DNA of 64,000 bases from Paenibacillus glycanilyticus (GTDB lineage Bacteria; Bacillota; Bacilli; Paenibacillales; Paenibacillaceae), in NCBI RefSeq assembly GCF_023715145.1, contig NZ_JAMBNP010000008.1, forward strand, positions 62,001-126,000, given 5' to 3'. Position numbers and translations under genes: made by a program. Numbering within the stretch: position 1 is the stretch's first letter; every line of letters begins with the position of its first letter. The notes under the pieces are model-generated. The model worked only from the letters and a program-made list of their open reading frames with translations, had not been told where the DNA came from and did no database searches. Shown piece by piece: positions 7,727 through 18,231 of the stretch.

Positions 7727-10700
7727 CTATAAAGTCAGTTCAACCACATGCTCCAATTGGTCGTCCTCCAGCGTGATAAACGGGATTTCGCCCATAAGAT
7801 TCATGCTGAGCTCGGTTTCTTTTCCGTCGATCCTCAACGTTGTGCAGCCGCCGGATTTGCGCGACGGATTGCGGACGATGATTCGGTACGCCGTATGTTT
7901 GTACGTATACGTAACGGTAAATTCCGGCCATTCCGCAGGGATGCAGGGCTGGATCAGAAGCTTTTCTCCCCTTCTCTTCAGTCCTATTATCCACTCGATT
8001 CCCGCTTGGTACATCCAGCCCGCGGCGCCGGTGTACCACGTCCAGCCCGCATGTCCGCGATGCGGCTGTTCCGTATAGACGTCGGCCGACATCGCGTAGG
8101 GCTCCCCGACGTAGGTGCGGGCGTCAAACGAGGACTTTGTGTGCGTGATCGGGTTGAACATATGGAACAGCTCGAAAGCCTTGTCCCCATCCCCGAGTAT
8201 GCTCCACGCTACAATGCTCCAGATGACACCATGCGTATATTGACCTCCATTTTCCCGAATGCCCGGCGGATAAGCTTGGATATATCCCGGGCTAGGCTTG
8301 GTCTTGTCAAATGGAGGCGTCAAAATATGCGCGACGGCAAGATGTCTATCGACCAGCTCCCTGTCGAAGGAGTGCATCGCCTGAAGCGCGCGTTCCTTCG
8401 GCGCCATCCCGGATATAACCGACCAGGATTGGGCGATAGCGTCAATGCGGCATTCCGCATTGCGAACGGATCCGAGCCACTCTCCGGAGTCGGTGAACGC
8501 GCGGCGGTACCAATTTCCGTCCCAGGCTGCTTCCTGCATGTCTTTCGCAAGCTTGCTTCGCGCGCTCAGGTAACGTTCAGCGCGACTCGGCTCGCCATAC
8601 CGCTCGCAGATTCCGGCAATGCCGCTCAGGACTTCGCCCAGGAACCAGCCCAGCCATACGCTCTCGCCGCGCCCAAGAGGACCGATATTGCTCATTCCGT
8701 CGTTCCAATCCCCAATTCCCATAAGCGGCAATCCGTGTTCGCCGAAGCGAAGCGCCCGATCAATCGCGCGGAAGCAGTGCTCGAGTATCGTCCCGTTCTC
8801 CTCCGACAGAACCGTCTCTTCGTAGCGTTCGTGCTCGTCTTCCTTCAGGAGCTCACTCTGCAGGAAAGGAGCCATTTCCGTTAAAATGCTCTCATCCTCC
8901 GTTTGCTCCACATACCGGACAACAGCATATGGCAGCCAAAGCAGATCATCCGAAAATCTCGTGCGGATACCCCGGTGCGTCTCTTCGTGCCACCAATGCT
9001 GTACATCCCCTTCGCGATACTGGTGCGAGGCATGGCGAATGATCTGCGCCCTTGTCATTTCCGGCCGGACATGCAGCATGGACAAAGAATCCTGAAGCTG
9101 ATCCCGGAACCCGAAGGCGCCTCCCGCCTGATAGAACGCCGTACGAGCCCACATCCGGCAGGACAATGACTGATAGAGCAGCCAGTTGTTCAGCATGATA
9201 TCCATTTCGGCCGAAGGCGTAGCAACTTGGATCGTGCCGTTTATGTCTTTCCAGAAGGCGCGCGCATCCTGATAAGCCTGTTCGCAGGCGTCCGCTTCGC
9301 TGTACTTTTGGGCCAGCTTAGTCGAGGAATCACGGGAATCGCCGCAGCCAAGCAGAATATAGACAACGCCCTCCTCGCCGGGTTCGAGCGATACGACGCC
9401 TTGAATTGCTCCGCAGGCATCATGTACAGGTCCCGTCTCTCCCGAAAGATGTGTTTTGCGCATTGCGGCCGGATCTTCCAAGTCACCGTCACGACCGATG
9501 AATGACAACCGGCTTCCCGTCCAGGATTGGCTGGCTTCTAATGTCCGCGGATGCATGGCAAGGAATGGCGTCGCCTTGCGGAACGTCTCCTGATAGGTGT
9601 TTCGTGCAAGCAGGACATGATGCTCCGGATCCCATTCCGTAACGATGTTCGAGGCGTTCTCTTCCCGATTCACACCGATAACCCACTCGGCGTAGTAGGT
9701 CACGGACAGTTTCCGTATGTCGCTCGTATCATTCGTCAAACGCAGCCGAATGATCTTAACGGGATCGTTCAGAGGGACAAACACCGTCATCTCATGCGAC
9801 AGACCATGACTCTCGTGCTCGTAGCGCGAATAGCCTTGTCCGTGAGATACGGTATACACCGTCTTCGAGTCCAGCTTACGAGATGGCGTCAGGCCCCAAT
9901 ATTCGCCGCTCCCTTCATCCCGAATATAGACAGCTTCGCCAGGCGGATCCAGTGCGGGATCGTTGGACCAAGGCGTTAGCTTGCACTCTCGGCTGTTGCT
10001 CCACCAGGTTTGCCCGGTGTACAGCTCGGAAGCCAAGAAGCCGAAATTCTCGTTTGCAACCACGTTGATCCAAGGAGCGGGCAGATGCTGCCCGTTGCGA
10101 AGCACAATCCGGTACTCGCTTCCATCCGCCGAGAATCCACCGTATCCGTTGAAGAACAGACCCGTGCCCTCGTCCCGCGAAGGCTTGTCGGAATAAAGGT
10201 TCGTCGGCGCAATGGGCACCAGTTCGGGTAATTGCTCGCTCCCGGACTCGCGAGGCAGGAGCTGTGCTCTTAGACTTGCTCCTTCCGCATGCAGCAGCAG
10301 CCGCGCCGCGGCGAACAAGAGGAACTTGTCCTCATCCGACTGCTCGGATGCCGCGACGATATGAACGCCGGCGCCATTGTTAACGTTATGCACGTTCTGC
10401 TCGATCATCCGCAGCAGCGCTTCGCGAAGCTCCTGCTGATAACCGCCAGAGGACTCGTTCCAAATCACGAGATCAAAGCTAAGCCCTTTCCGGCGCAAAT
10501 ATTCGTAGCCGACAAGGAGTTTATTCATGAATGGCAGGCTTGACGTCTCTGAGACGCTTACCAACGCGATCGGCCTGTCGCCGGAGACGCCATGCGCCCA
10601 TAAGCCCGGCTGCCCTTTCCTATTCGCGGAGATGCTTGTTTCCTGCTCTGGCCGAAGCGGCGATGCGAACAGGATCCGTCCGGCCAGCAGCTGGTAAGCG

Positions 10701-13700
10701 GACGCATCCTGCTCGCTGATGCGTAAATGCTGCAGATCGATTTGGCTTCGCGTCCATGCCATCTGGAAGGTTCGTTCCGCCTGCTCGGCGGACGACAGCT
10801 GCGAAATGATTTCAAGCGCCTGTTTTTTGCTCTCGGCTGCACCGGTCACGGCTGTCAGGCTGATCTGCTTGCCCGGCTCTACATGCACTCGCTTACGCAT
10901 GATAAACGCCGGATCGGCAACGGCACCGAAGGTACCGCCTAGCCGGGCAGTCAGTCCGCGCGGATTGGCAAGCGTATGCCCTCTGCCGATAAACGCTGCG
11001 CGGTCAGTCTCGAATTCGGCTGCTCCTTGCTCCTCGTCAACCCGAAGCGTGTGAAAAGCCCAAAGGGGCGTCTCGTCATCATTACGCGGGCGTTTGCGGG
11101 CTAGCAGACATTGCGCCTCCGAAGCAAACTCCGTTTGAACGAAAAGCTTCGTAAAGGAGGGATGAGCCTTGTCCGCGTTGTGCGCCGCCATGGCTAGTTC
11201 CATGTACGTCGTTATTTCGATAATTAGGGCCTCCTGCGTCGTGTTGGTCAACGTCAGCCGGCGCACTTCCGCATTATGCTCGGTCGATACGGTCACCTCC
11301 AGCTTCGTCTGCAGCCCGTCATCCTCGCGGAGGAACGTCGTCCGCTCCTTACGAAACTGCACGCTCACCCGCTCCGCCTTCTTGCGGCATGGCAAGTAAG
11401 TTGGGGACCAACTGACATTCTTCTCCACGTCCCGAACATAGATGAAGCTGCCCCAAGGATCCATCACCGGATCTTCCCGCCAGCGCGTCAAATCCAGCCC
11501 GTTATACCGGATGAAGCCGCTGCCCGTTTCCGTCAGGACTGTCGTCAGCGAACCGTTCCCATGAACGTTCGCCTCAGGCAAAGGCGCCGGCACCTCCGCG
11601 AATTCGCGCAGCGGGTCGTTCTGCTGCAACTTGGTTACGCCGCCGCTACGCGACCTGCCCGGCAATTCCCGATTGAGGAGCGCCGTCTTCTGCGGAATCC
11701 GCTCGATCAGCAGCAGCTCGGCGGCCTGAACGCGTTTATCGGCATGAAAGTAGTTGATCATGCAAGACGGCACCAGCATGTTGGCAAGCGTAAGCAGGCT
11801 CATGCCTTGGTGATGCGCCATGAAACTGCGGATAATCTTGTGGCTCTCCCCCTGCGGCATACGGTGAGCGGTGAAGTCGATGGCCTCGTAATAGCCGTAT
11901 TCTCCTCGCATGCCGAGCTGATCCAAGCGCTCCAAGTTTTGCAGTCCTTCGCGCAGCGCGAACGGAAGCGCCATGATCGTGGCATACGGCGCTATGACCG
12001 TGTCTTCCTCAAGCCCGCGCTTGAATCCTAGCCCCGGCACGCCAAATGCGCGATATTGGTAATTCAGCTGATAGTCGTACGCATAATAGCCTGATTCCGA
12101 AATGCCAAAGGGCACGCTTCGTCCCGTGGCGTACGCGATCTGACGCTGCACGACGCCGCGGTAGGTACTGTCCCATACCGTACCCGGATATGTTCGCATG
12201 ATCAGCCAAGGCATCATGTATTCAAACATCGTGCCGGACCAAGAAATCAGCGTCGCGTGCCCGCCCTGCAGCTTGGCCGTGCGGCCAAGCGCCAGCCAGT
12301 GGGAGACCGAAATTTGACCGAGCGCAATGGCAACGAAGCTTGTTTGCCGTGCTTCCGATGCGAGCAAATCGTAGAGAATCGTTTCCTTTTGACCCGAATC
12401 GGCATGGTAGCCGAGCACGAACAGCCTAGCCTTGTCGTCGTAGAGCTGCCCGAAATCTGTCGAGACGATCAGTCGTTCCAAACGGTCGACAAGTTCATAA
12501 CCATTGACGATCCAACCGGTCGTTGCATGCGACGGCTCATCTGGCTTGACAGGCGGGGTAGCTTGTCGCGCGCCGTAGATTTCCTCCGGATGAGTGCGGT
12601 CCAGTTCGACGGCAAACTCCGTGCCGACGGCCGCTAATTGAGCTTGCCCGCGCCGACGGGAACCTTTGCCCCACCCGTCCTTCTGAAGCCAGCGAATCAG
12701 CCCCTGCTTAACCGTCATCAGGCTGGCCACGAAATTGCCGGAATCCACCGTCGAGACATAGGCCGGACGAAGCAGCTCCAGCGTTGAGGTGTCGTACCAA
12801 TTGTACAAATGGCCGTTCCACTTCTCCATCCGCTCGATCACGCCTACTGTACGCTCAAGCCGTTCCACGAGCATCGGCGTTGTGATGAAATCCAGCTCTC
12901 TCGCGGCCAAGGCTGCCGTTAGCAGGAACCCGATATTGGTAGGCGATGTTCTGTGCGCAACGCCGTTCGCAGGTTCGATCTGCACGTTGTCCGGCGGAAG
13001 AAAGTGATCCTCTTTCCCCGCAAAGTCCTCGTAGAACTGCCAAATCTCCTTCGCCAAGATGCGCATCCGCTCCGCGTCACCGGCTTCAAGCGGCGGCTCC
13101 GGCTTGAGAACGGGTTGATCAAGCCAGCGTACCGCAACCGGGGCAAGCACCCAGAAGAGACAAAGGGCCAGCCCAAACCACAGAAGAGCACTGATCGGCT
13201 GCAGGACAACCACGGCCGCGAACAGCAGGATCAGGAAGAAGCCCCCTCTGCCGCCAAGAATCATCATGCGGCGCTGCGCTTGAGCTTGGCTGCGTTCCGT
13301 CTGCGAGAAGCTGGTCCATTCCAGCATCCTGCGCTTGCTAATGGCCATGCGGTAAAGCGTCTTGACGATGGCGTCCAGCAACACGGCTGTCTGAAACGGA
13401 AGCGTCCAGAATCCGATGCCCGCCATTACCAGTGTCGACAACATGTGCTTTGGTTGCGTTCCCGCCGAATTCATAATGGCAAGCTGCCTGATCAAGGGCA
13501 GCAGCAGAGTAAGGAACAAGAATGCAAGCCAGCGCGCCGGGTAACCGGGCAATATGGTCACGGCCAGCGCGAACAGCACGAACATCGCAATAGGCAGTAA
13601 GCTCCGCCGCAGGTTGTCGATGATCTGCCACCTTGTGAGCAGAGACAGATCAATCGGCCGCAGATCTCCCCGCCGGTCGCACAGACTGGTACGGAGCCAG

Positions 13701-16024
13701 CACAGGAGCTGCCAATCCCCTCGAACCCATCGATGCATCCGTTTTTGGAAAGATAGAAAGGTGGACGGATGCTCTTCGATTAACTCAATGTCGGACACGA
13801 GCGCCGCCCGCAGAAATCCGCCTTCGAGCAAATCATGGCTAAGCACGGTATTGTCCGGAATGCGCTCGCCAAGCAATTGTGCGAAAACGTTGACGTCGAA
13901 AATCCCTTTCCCCGTAAAGATGCCGGTACCGAACGCGTCTTGGTACGGATCGGAGACCGCAAAAGCATAAGGATCGATGCCCGGATCGGACCAGAAATGA
14001 GCCAGCCGAGAGCGCATGGCCGATTCGTGGCTGGTGCCGATACGGGGCTGCAGGACGCCGTATCCTTCCACTACCCGAGAACCCGCCTTGTTTAAGCGAG
14101 GCCGGTTGTAGGGAAAATGCAGCGTGCCGATCAGCCGCTGCGCGCTTCCGATCGGAAGCTGGGTGTCGGCATCCAAAGTGATGATGTAGCGAATATCGGG
14201 CAGGACCTTACGGTCGCCATGCGTTACCGTATAGCTGGTTTCTCCGCTGCCGCGCAACAAATTCACGAACTCGACCAGCTTACCCCTTTTTCGTTCCCAG
14301 CCCATGAACACGCCTTCGCCGGAGTTCCACTGTCTGGATCGTTGGTAGTAATGAAAGGTTGTGCCACTGTCTCTGTACATGCGGTTCAAGCGGTCGATAC
14401 GGGCTTTGACCGCGGCGATAAGCAATTCGTCCGACGGAAGGCTTTCTTCTCTCGCATCGGCGAAATCGCCGAGCAACGCGTAATGAATATTCGGGTCCCG
14501 ATTGCCTAGATAGTGGATCTCGAGCCGATCGGCAAGCTCCTCCACTTCTTGGACCGTCGACCATATAGCCGGTATGACAACCATTGTCGCAGCTTCCGCC
14601 TCAATCCCGCTCGAATAGTCGAACCGCAGCAGCGGCTTGACCCGACAGATTCGCTCAATCCCAAAGTTTAGGCCAGTCATCACCCACTCGCTTATGGGGA
14701 ACAGAAGAGCAAGAATGACCGCCGCAAGGCCTGCGGTCGATAGGGAATTCCAATCGATGACCCAAGCTGCCGCGGCGACCAGCAGCAGCATGAACAGCGC
14801 CAGCCAAGAGGAGAAATAGTTCGTGGGCGCGCTTCTGACTAAGCCCTTAAGCGGCATCGTCCGCGGCTGGCTGCACTTTTTCAACGCTTGAATCAAGCGG
14901 GTTACGCCTGCCGGCTCAAATACGTAATAGGCAGCAAATGCTTGACGGCCTAGCTCTTCTTGCGGCTGCTCTTCTCCCGTAGCTTTGTTCTCTATCCGTA
15001 ACGGATTCGCGGAGCCGTGTTCATAAGCATCCTTCGCAAGCGCGAGCGATTGGGCAGCAACGAGACTCTCCGGTACTCGCAGGCGTCTGGCAATATCCGC
15101 GATCCGATTTAAGATCCCATTCCTGCTGGATGTATCCAGGCGGGGGTATAGTCCCGTCACATCCTCGCGCATGGTGCGGTCGAGCAGACTGATCTCCTCG
15201 AACAGCTCCTCCCAGTTCCTGCGTTCGTTGCTGCGCAGGCTCGTAATGAGGTTGCCTGCTTTTACCTGATAGACAACTTGGAGCTTGGCTTCGTACGTGA
15301 CAATTCGGTCAAGATCATCCGAGCCGTTCTCGTATGTGCAAACGAGCCATTCGCGTACGGCATCCGAATCGCCCGACCATTCCCGCAGATGGCTAATAAG
15401 ATGCGCGGCCCATGGACCGGACAACGGCTGGATCTGACCCGCTTGCTCAAGTAGCGTGCCAATCGTTTCGGCGTTTAGTCTGGCCGGTTCTATCTGCTTT
15501 AACAGCTGCTGCACCTGACTGCATACTTCCCGCCTTTCCCGGACCAATGCCATGGTTTCTGCGATCTTTCCAATAAGCGATACCTTGAGCATGACCGGAA
15601 TCAACCGGGTCTCGGCCAGCGTTAGTGCGGATATTTCCTGATATGCGTTAAGGAAAGCCAGCAGCGTTCGCTCGTCAAGAATACCGTCCACTTGTTCCAA
15701 ATATTCCAAACAAAGCGCGTGGATACGCAATCGTTCTTCTCCACGCAGTCGAGGCACATGGATAAGCGCTGACTCCGACAGATGCAGCTTCACGTTCAGT
15801 ACTTGTTCCTCGATGAACTCCGCATTGTCTAACAGCCATTCCTCGGCTTGCTGACCGCAGCCGACTGGCGCGTCCTGCAGTAAACCGACGAGAGCTCGGA
15901 TACTGGATGTGTCGGTTTCTATTTGTCTTTTTATATAACCTGACCGGCCGGCAGCGGACTTGATCTGTTGCTGGAGCGCTAGCTCGTGCGCGCGCTCTCT
16001 GAGTTGTTCAGTTGTGGTAGGCAT
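7727..16024 (-). CDS. Giant cyclic beta-1,2-glucan synthase-like protein (GT84 + GH94)
   Basis: 2765 residues, the size of NdvB/ChvB enzymes, which polymerise glucose from UDP-glucose at the inner membrane and cyclise the chain. Order seen: a helical N-terminal region (1-390); membrane helices (about 395-460); a processive glycosyltransferase domain with LDADTQLP near 617 and HRWVRGDWQ near 766; more membrane helices (about 795-960); a glucoamylase-like domain including FGVPGLGFKRG and MAHHQGMSLL; then two carbohydrate-binding modules leading to a GH94 phosphorylase-type catalytic domain (GFRDQLQDS near 2308, GIGDWNDG near 2440). The ATG at 16024 has GGAGG eight bases upstream and is preferred over the longer frame from 16117. 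It is monocistronic. The product (cyclic glucan, or another beta-glucan phosphorolysis or synthesis activity) is inferred from homology. Confidence 0.88.
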   Translation of the reverse strand: MPTTTEQLRERAHELALQQQIKSAAGRSGYIKRQIETDTSSIRALVGLLQDAPVGCGQQAEEWLLDNAEFIEEQVLNVKLHLSESALIHVPRLRGEERLRIHALCLEYLEQVDGILDERTLLAFLNAYQEISALTLAETRLIPVMLKVSLIGKIAETMALVRERREVCSQVQQLLKQIEPARLNAETIGTLLEQAGQIQPLSGPWAAHLISHLREWSGDSDAVREWLVCTYENGSDDLDRIVTYEAKLQVVYQVKAGNLITSLRSNERRNWEELFEEISLLDRTMREDVTGLYPRLDTSSRNGILNRIADIARRLRVPESLVAAQSLALAKDAYEHGSANPLRIENKATGEEQPQEELGRQAFAAYYVFEPAGVTRLIQALKKCSQPRTMPLKGLVRSAPTNYFSSWLALFMLLLVAAAAWVIDWNSLSTAGLAAVILALLFPISEWVMTGLNFGIERICRVKPLLRFDYSSGIEAEAATMVVIPAIWSTVQEVEELADRLEIHYLGNRDPNIHYALLGDFADAREESLPSDELLIAAVKARIDRLNRMYRDSGTTFHYYQRSRQWNSGEGVFMGWERKRGKLVEFVNLLRGSGETSYTVTHGDRKVLPDIRYIITLDADTQLPIGSAQRLIGTLHFPYNRPRLNKAGSRVVEGYGVLQPRIGTSHESAMRSRLAHFWSDPGIDPYAFAVSDPYQDAFGTGIFTGKGIFDVNVFAQLLGERIPDNTVLSHDLLEGGFLRAALVSDIELIEEHPSTFLSFQKRMHRWVRGDWQLLCWLRTSLCDRRGDLRPIDLSLLTRWQIIDNLRRSLLPIAMFVLFALAVTILPGYPARWLAFLFLTLLLPLIRQLAIMNSAGTQPKHMLSTLVMAGIGFWTLPFQTAVLLDAIVKTLYRMAISKRRMLEWTSFSQTERSQAQAQRRMMILGGRGGFFLILLFAAVVVLQPISALLWFGLALCLFWVLAPVAVRWLDQPVLKPEPPLEAGDAERMRILAKEIWQFYEDFAGKEDHFLPPDNVQIEPANGVAHRTSPTNIGFLLTAALAARELDFITTPMLVERLERTVGVIERMEKWNGHLYNWYDTSTLELLRPAYVSTVDSGNFVASLMTVKQGLIRWLQKDGWGKGSRRRGQAQLAAVGTEFAVELDRTHPEEIYGARQATPPVKPDEPSHATTGWIVNGYELVDRLERLIVSTDFGQLYDDKARLFVLGYHADSGQKETILYDLLASEARQTSFVAIALGQISVSHWLALGRTAKLQGGHATLISWSGTMFEYMMPWLIMRTYPGTVWDSTYRGVVQRQIAYATGRSVPFGISESGYYAYDYQLNYQYRAFGVPGLGFKRGLEEDTVIAPYATIMALPFALREGLQNLERLDQLGMRGEYGYYEAIDFTAHRMPQGESHKIIRSFMAHHQGMSLLTLANMLVPSCMINYFHADKRVQAAELLLIERIPQKTALLNRELPGRSRSGGVTKLQQNDPLREFAEVPAPLPEANVHGNGSLTTVLTETGSGFIRYNGLDLTRWREDPVMDPWGSFIYVRDVEKNVSWSPTYLPCRKKAERVSVQFRKERTTFLREDDGLQTKLEVTVSTEHNAEVRRLTLTNTTQEALIIEITTYMELAMAAHNADKAHPSFTKLFVQTEFASEAQCLLARKRPRNDDETPLWAFHTLRVDEEQGAAEFETDRAAFIGRGHTLANPRGLTARLGGTFGAVADPAFIMRKRVHVEPGKQISLTAVTGAAESKKQALEIISQLSSAEQAERTFQMAWTRSQIDLQHLRISEQDASAYQLLAGRILFASPLRPEQETSISANRKGQPGLWAHGVSGDRPIALVSVSETSSLPFMNKLLVGYEYLRRKGLSFDLVIWNESSGGYQQELREALLRMIEQNVHNVNNGAGVHIVAASEQSDEDKFLLFAAARLLLHAEGASLRAQLLPRESGSEQLPELVPIAPTNLYSDKPSRDEGTGLFFNGYGGFSADGSEYRIVLRNGQHLPAPWINVVANENFGFLASELYTGQTWWSNSRECKLTPWSNDPALDPPGEAVYIRDEGSGEYWGLTPSRKLDSKTVYTVSHGQGYSRYEHESHGLSHEMTVFVPLNDPVKIIRLRLTNDTSDIRKLSVTYYAEWVIGVNREENASNIVTEWDPEHHVLLARNTYQETFRKATPFLAMHPRTLEASQSWTGSRLSFIGRDGDLEDPAAMRKTHLSGETGPVHDACGAIQGVVSLEPGEEGVVYILLGCGDSRDSSTKLAQKYSEADACEQAYQDARAFWKDINGTIQVATPSAEMDIMLNNWLLYQSLSCRMWARTAFYQAGGAFGFRDQLQDSLSMLHVRPEMTRAQIIRHASHQYREGDVQHWWHEETHRGIRTRFSDDLLWLPYAVVRYVEQTEDESILTEMAPFLQSELLKEDEHERYEETVLSEENGTILEHCFRAIDRALRFGEHGLPLMGIGDWNDGMSNIGPLGRGESVWLGWFLGEVLSGIAGICERYGEPSRAERYLSARSKLAKDMQEAAWDGNWYRRAFTDSGEWLGSVRNAECRIDAIAQSWSVISGMAPKERALQAMHSFDRELVDRHLAVAHILTPPFDKTKPSPGYIQAYPPGIRENGGQYTHGVIWSIVAWSILGDGDKAFELFHMFNPITHTKSSFDARTYVGEPYAMSADVYTEQPHRGHAGWTWYTGAAGWMYQAGIEWIIGLKRRGEKLLIQPCIPAEWPEFTVTYTYKHTAYRIIVRNPSRKSGGCTTLRIDGKETELSMNLMGEIPFITLEDDQLEHVVELTL

Positions 16025-16170
16025 GAATGGTTCCTCCGGAAGAAATAGGTTAGAATTTAGCAAACGTACTTTTCGTCCGGTTCTTTCAGAAAGCTTGGAC
16101 CATCTAATCATTGCCATTTTAGAGGGCTTTTATATATGATTCCTTTCAACTTATTCCCGAACGACAAAAA

Positions 16171-16200
16171 ACCAGATGCCTTTTAGAGCCGGCATCTGGT
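16171..16200 (-). terminator. Terminator of the formamidase gene
   Basis: Perfect 10 bp stem ACCAGATGCC/GGCATCTGGT with a 10-base loop and TTTTT on the minus strand. Confidence 0.85.
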
Positions 16201-16236
16201 AGTTTTCAAGCCTGAAAATACTATTCTAAGACACTT

Positions 16237-17538
16237 TTACTCTCCGTATTGCTCCTCCACGATCTCAGCAAGCTTCGCCTGTTCCAGATAATGCCGCGGC
16301 GCTTGGAAGGTTACGGTGACGACGCCCGGATGGCGGGCGATCTCAATCGAGCCGGCAATCGTGGCACGGTTCATGATTTCAGGCACCGTTACGTTGAACA
16401 GCTTGGCAGCGCGGGATAGACCGTTATCGGTTGCCGCATTCAAATTCGGACCCGAGCCCACGACTGACAGCGGTAAGGAGGCTTCAACTTCCTTCATGCC
16501 CCACTGGGCAGCAAGCACAGCAGCCGAACGCTTCTCGGAGGTGGAAAGAGGCTTGGCCGTGTACGGCAGATCCTCTTCGTTCGGCAGCAGAATTGGCCCC
16601 TCGAGCTGAGCGTTCTTCAGCACCTTGACCTGAAGATGTACGATTGCGGAGACGTCTGCCGTATGGCCGGCAATTTCACCGTCACCCTGCATCGCATGAA
16701 CGTCGCCTAAGTAAACGCCGCCGCCGGGTACCTTGACCGGGCATATCAATGTAGCGCCAGCGCGAACGCGGCTGTTATCCAGGTGACCATCCGTGCGGTG
16801 CTCGTCCAGCTCTTCCTGGGTTACCGCATACGCGTGTGGTGCCCCGATCAGAAATGAGCCGAAATCGCCGGCATTGTGCGAGTCCGGTATCGCTTTGGAT
16901 GGCGTAGTACCCAATTGGCCGATAAATGGCCGCATACGCGAGACAACGCCGACTAGATCATGCGGCGCAAACGTGACGATCGGGTTCTGGATGGATCCTT
17001 CAGGTATTTGCATATAATGATGCCCGCCCCGGGCGATTTTCTCGGCGGCTTCCTTAGGGACCGTGACGCCAACCTGCCCTTGATCGTCGAAAGTCATCGT
17101 ATAGGCATTCGTGAAGTGGAAAGGCGTAATATCGGCGCCGCAGAATGCGCATCGGACCGCTTCTTGTCCAATGCCTTCTATGACGCTGTCGGGATTCAAA
17201 GTGCCGCAGGAAGGACATTTTCCCGCTACGAATGGATCCCCAAGGAAGCGGCCTTCAATCGGCTTGTCGTTCCCCGAAGCTGTGGCGATCGAGGTGACTT
17301 GGATCGATTTAATTTTGATGACGATTGCGTCGCCCACTTCCGCGCCTTCCACGAATATCGGGGTCGTTACCTCATGACCGCCTTTAAGTCCGGGCGTAAT
17401 CATCGGCCCCCAGCATCCTGGCGCCGTATTGGCAACGATGTATCCGCCGTCTCTCACGGGACCTAACATCGGTTTTGCCGGATCCAATACGCCATCTGTG
17501 TAGGTATTCACGAACAAAGTGTCTACGGCTTTCTTCAT
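16237..17538 (-). CDS. Acetamidase/formamidase family protein
   Basis: 433 residues, the normal length of FmdA/AmdA amidases, which release ammonia from formamide or short amides. Family hallmarks include the opening DPAKPMLGPV, GCWGPMITPG near 42-51, GGGVYLGDVHAMQGDGEIAGH with probable metal-binding His/Asp, and a zinc-ribbon-like insertion with CPSC and CAFC. The ATG at 17538 is preceded by GGGGAGA at a somewhat long distance. The gene stands alone. It may provide nitrogen scavenging; no transporter lies beside it. Confidence 0.9.
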   Translation of the reverse strand: MKKAVDTLFVNTYTDGVLDPAKPMLGPVRDGGYIVANTAPGCWGPMITPGLKGGHEVTTPIFVEGAEVGDAIVIKIKSIQVTSIATASGNDKPIEGRFLGDPFVAGKCPSCGTLNPDSVIEGIGQEAVRCAFCGADITPFHFTNAYTMTFDDQGQVGVTVPKEAAEKIARGGHHYMQIPEGSIQNPIVTFAPHDLVGVVSRMRPFIGQLGTTPSKAIPDSHNAGDFGSFLIGAPHAYAVTQEELDEHRTDGHLDNSRVRAGATLICPVKVPGGGVYLGDVHAMQGDGEIAGHTADVSAIVHLQVKVLKNAQLEGPILLPNEEDLPYTAKPLSTSEKRSAAVLAAQWGMKEVEASLPLSVVGSGPNLNAATDNGLSRAAKLFNVTVPEIMNRATIAGSIEIARHPGVVTVTFQAPRHYLEQAKLAEIVEEQYGE

Positions 17539-18005
17539 TGGCTTTATGTCTCCCCTATCTATTAAAAGATTGGTTTAGCCTATTGATGACGGAAGAAATG
17601 GTTGCGCTTTCATCTTTCCTCCGTGAGCTCATTTTAATCGGACCGGCGACGGGATACAAGACACATTTATTGGAGACCTGCGTTTACTGCAAATCTACTT
17701 ATTACTATTCCTTTCACGAGTAAGCTATTCCCGAGCATCTGACGTTTACGCCGCAATGATGCGAAAATTTCTGCATAAATGCTGAGGAAAAACAGAACAA
17801 TATAACCTGTAATTATTACCTGCTATTTTGATTTGGGTACAAAAAGTTGAAGTTAAAGGAAGTATTTCGCATGAATGCAATCCCTAAACAGGGGGAGGAA
17901 TTTAGGGAATCCTCTGATTTTCGTTTAACTGTAAAATAAGAGAATTTAAGGAAATTATACAGATGAATATCTCCGCATTCTAAAAAAACAATTCGAACAC
18001 AACAA
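17539..18005. other. Long intergenic stretch, no intact gene
   Basis: AT-rich in its right half. Short open frames on both strands lack ribosome sites and known families. The right end runs into a decayed germination gene (next entry), so part of this stretch may be its degraded body. Confidence 0.45.
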
Positions 18006-18101
18006 AATTGGAATGAAGAAGACTGGATGCGCAAATATCCCCTAATGAAGGTCGGTATGAACGTTCAGGTCAATCTCACGGAAACCGGAACTACACGGTA
18101 G
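18006..18101 (+). pseudogene. C-terminal remnant of a Ger(x)C-type spore germination lipoprotein
   Basis: A 31-codon stretch ending at TAG 18099-18101 reads NWNEEDWMRKYPLMKVGMNV and continues into a beta strand ending TETGTTR. Ger(x)C family proteins end with a W..DW...FP..KV.V.V....R.TG pattern, and the match in order and spacing is good. Upstream, the frame breaks within a few codons and no complete gene exists. It is read as a relic of a gerAC/gerKC-like gene; the family call rests on a short motif only. Confidence 0.5.
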
Positions 18102-18143
18102 ATTAGCATCTGGGCAACTAATTGAAAGTTTCGAAAATAAAAA

Positions 18144-18167
18144 GGGAGTTGCCATGAGGCAGCTCCC
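18144..18167 (-). terminator. Terminator of the MarR-LLM-DoxX operon
   Basis: Stem GGGAGCTGCC/GGCAACTCCC (one G-T pair) followed on the minus strand by TTTTTATTTT. Confidence 0.85.
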
Positions 18168-18231
18168 GAATATAATTTTGTCATTTACGTTTATATTTAT
18201 AAATTTTTACAAATCATGCAGCTCTTGTTTG

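Noticed and set aside
7740-15462. Many antisense and alternate-frame open frames within the giant gene
   Set aside because: High-GC long genes give shadow frames; none has a ribosome site plus a recognisable family.
17475-18034. Open frames of 70-80 codons in the 17.5-18.0 kb gap
   Set aside because: No ribosome sites or families; biased low-complexity composition. Only the Ger(x)C tail at 18006-18101 is supported.
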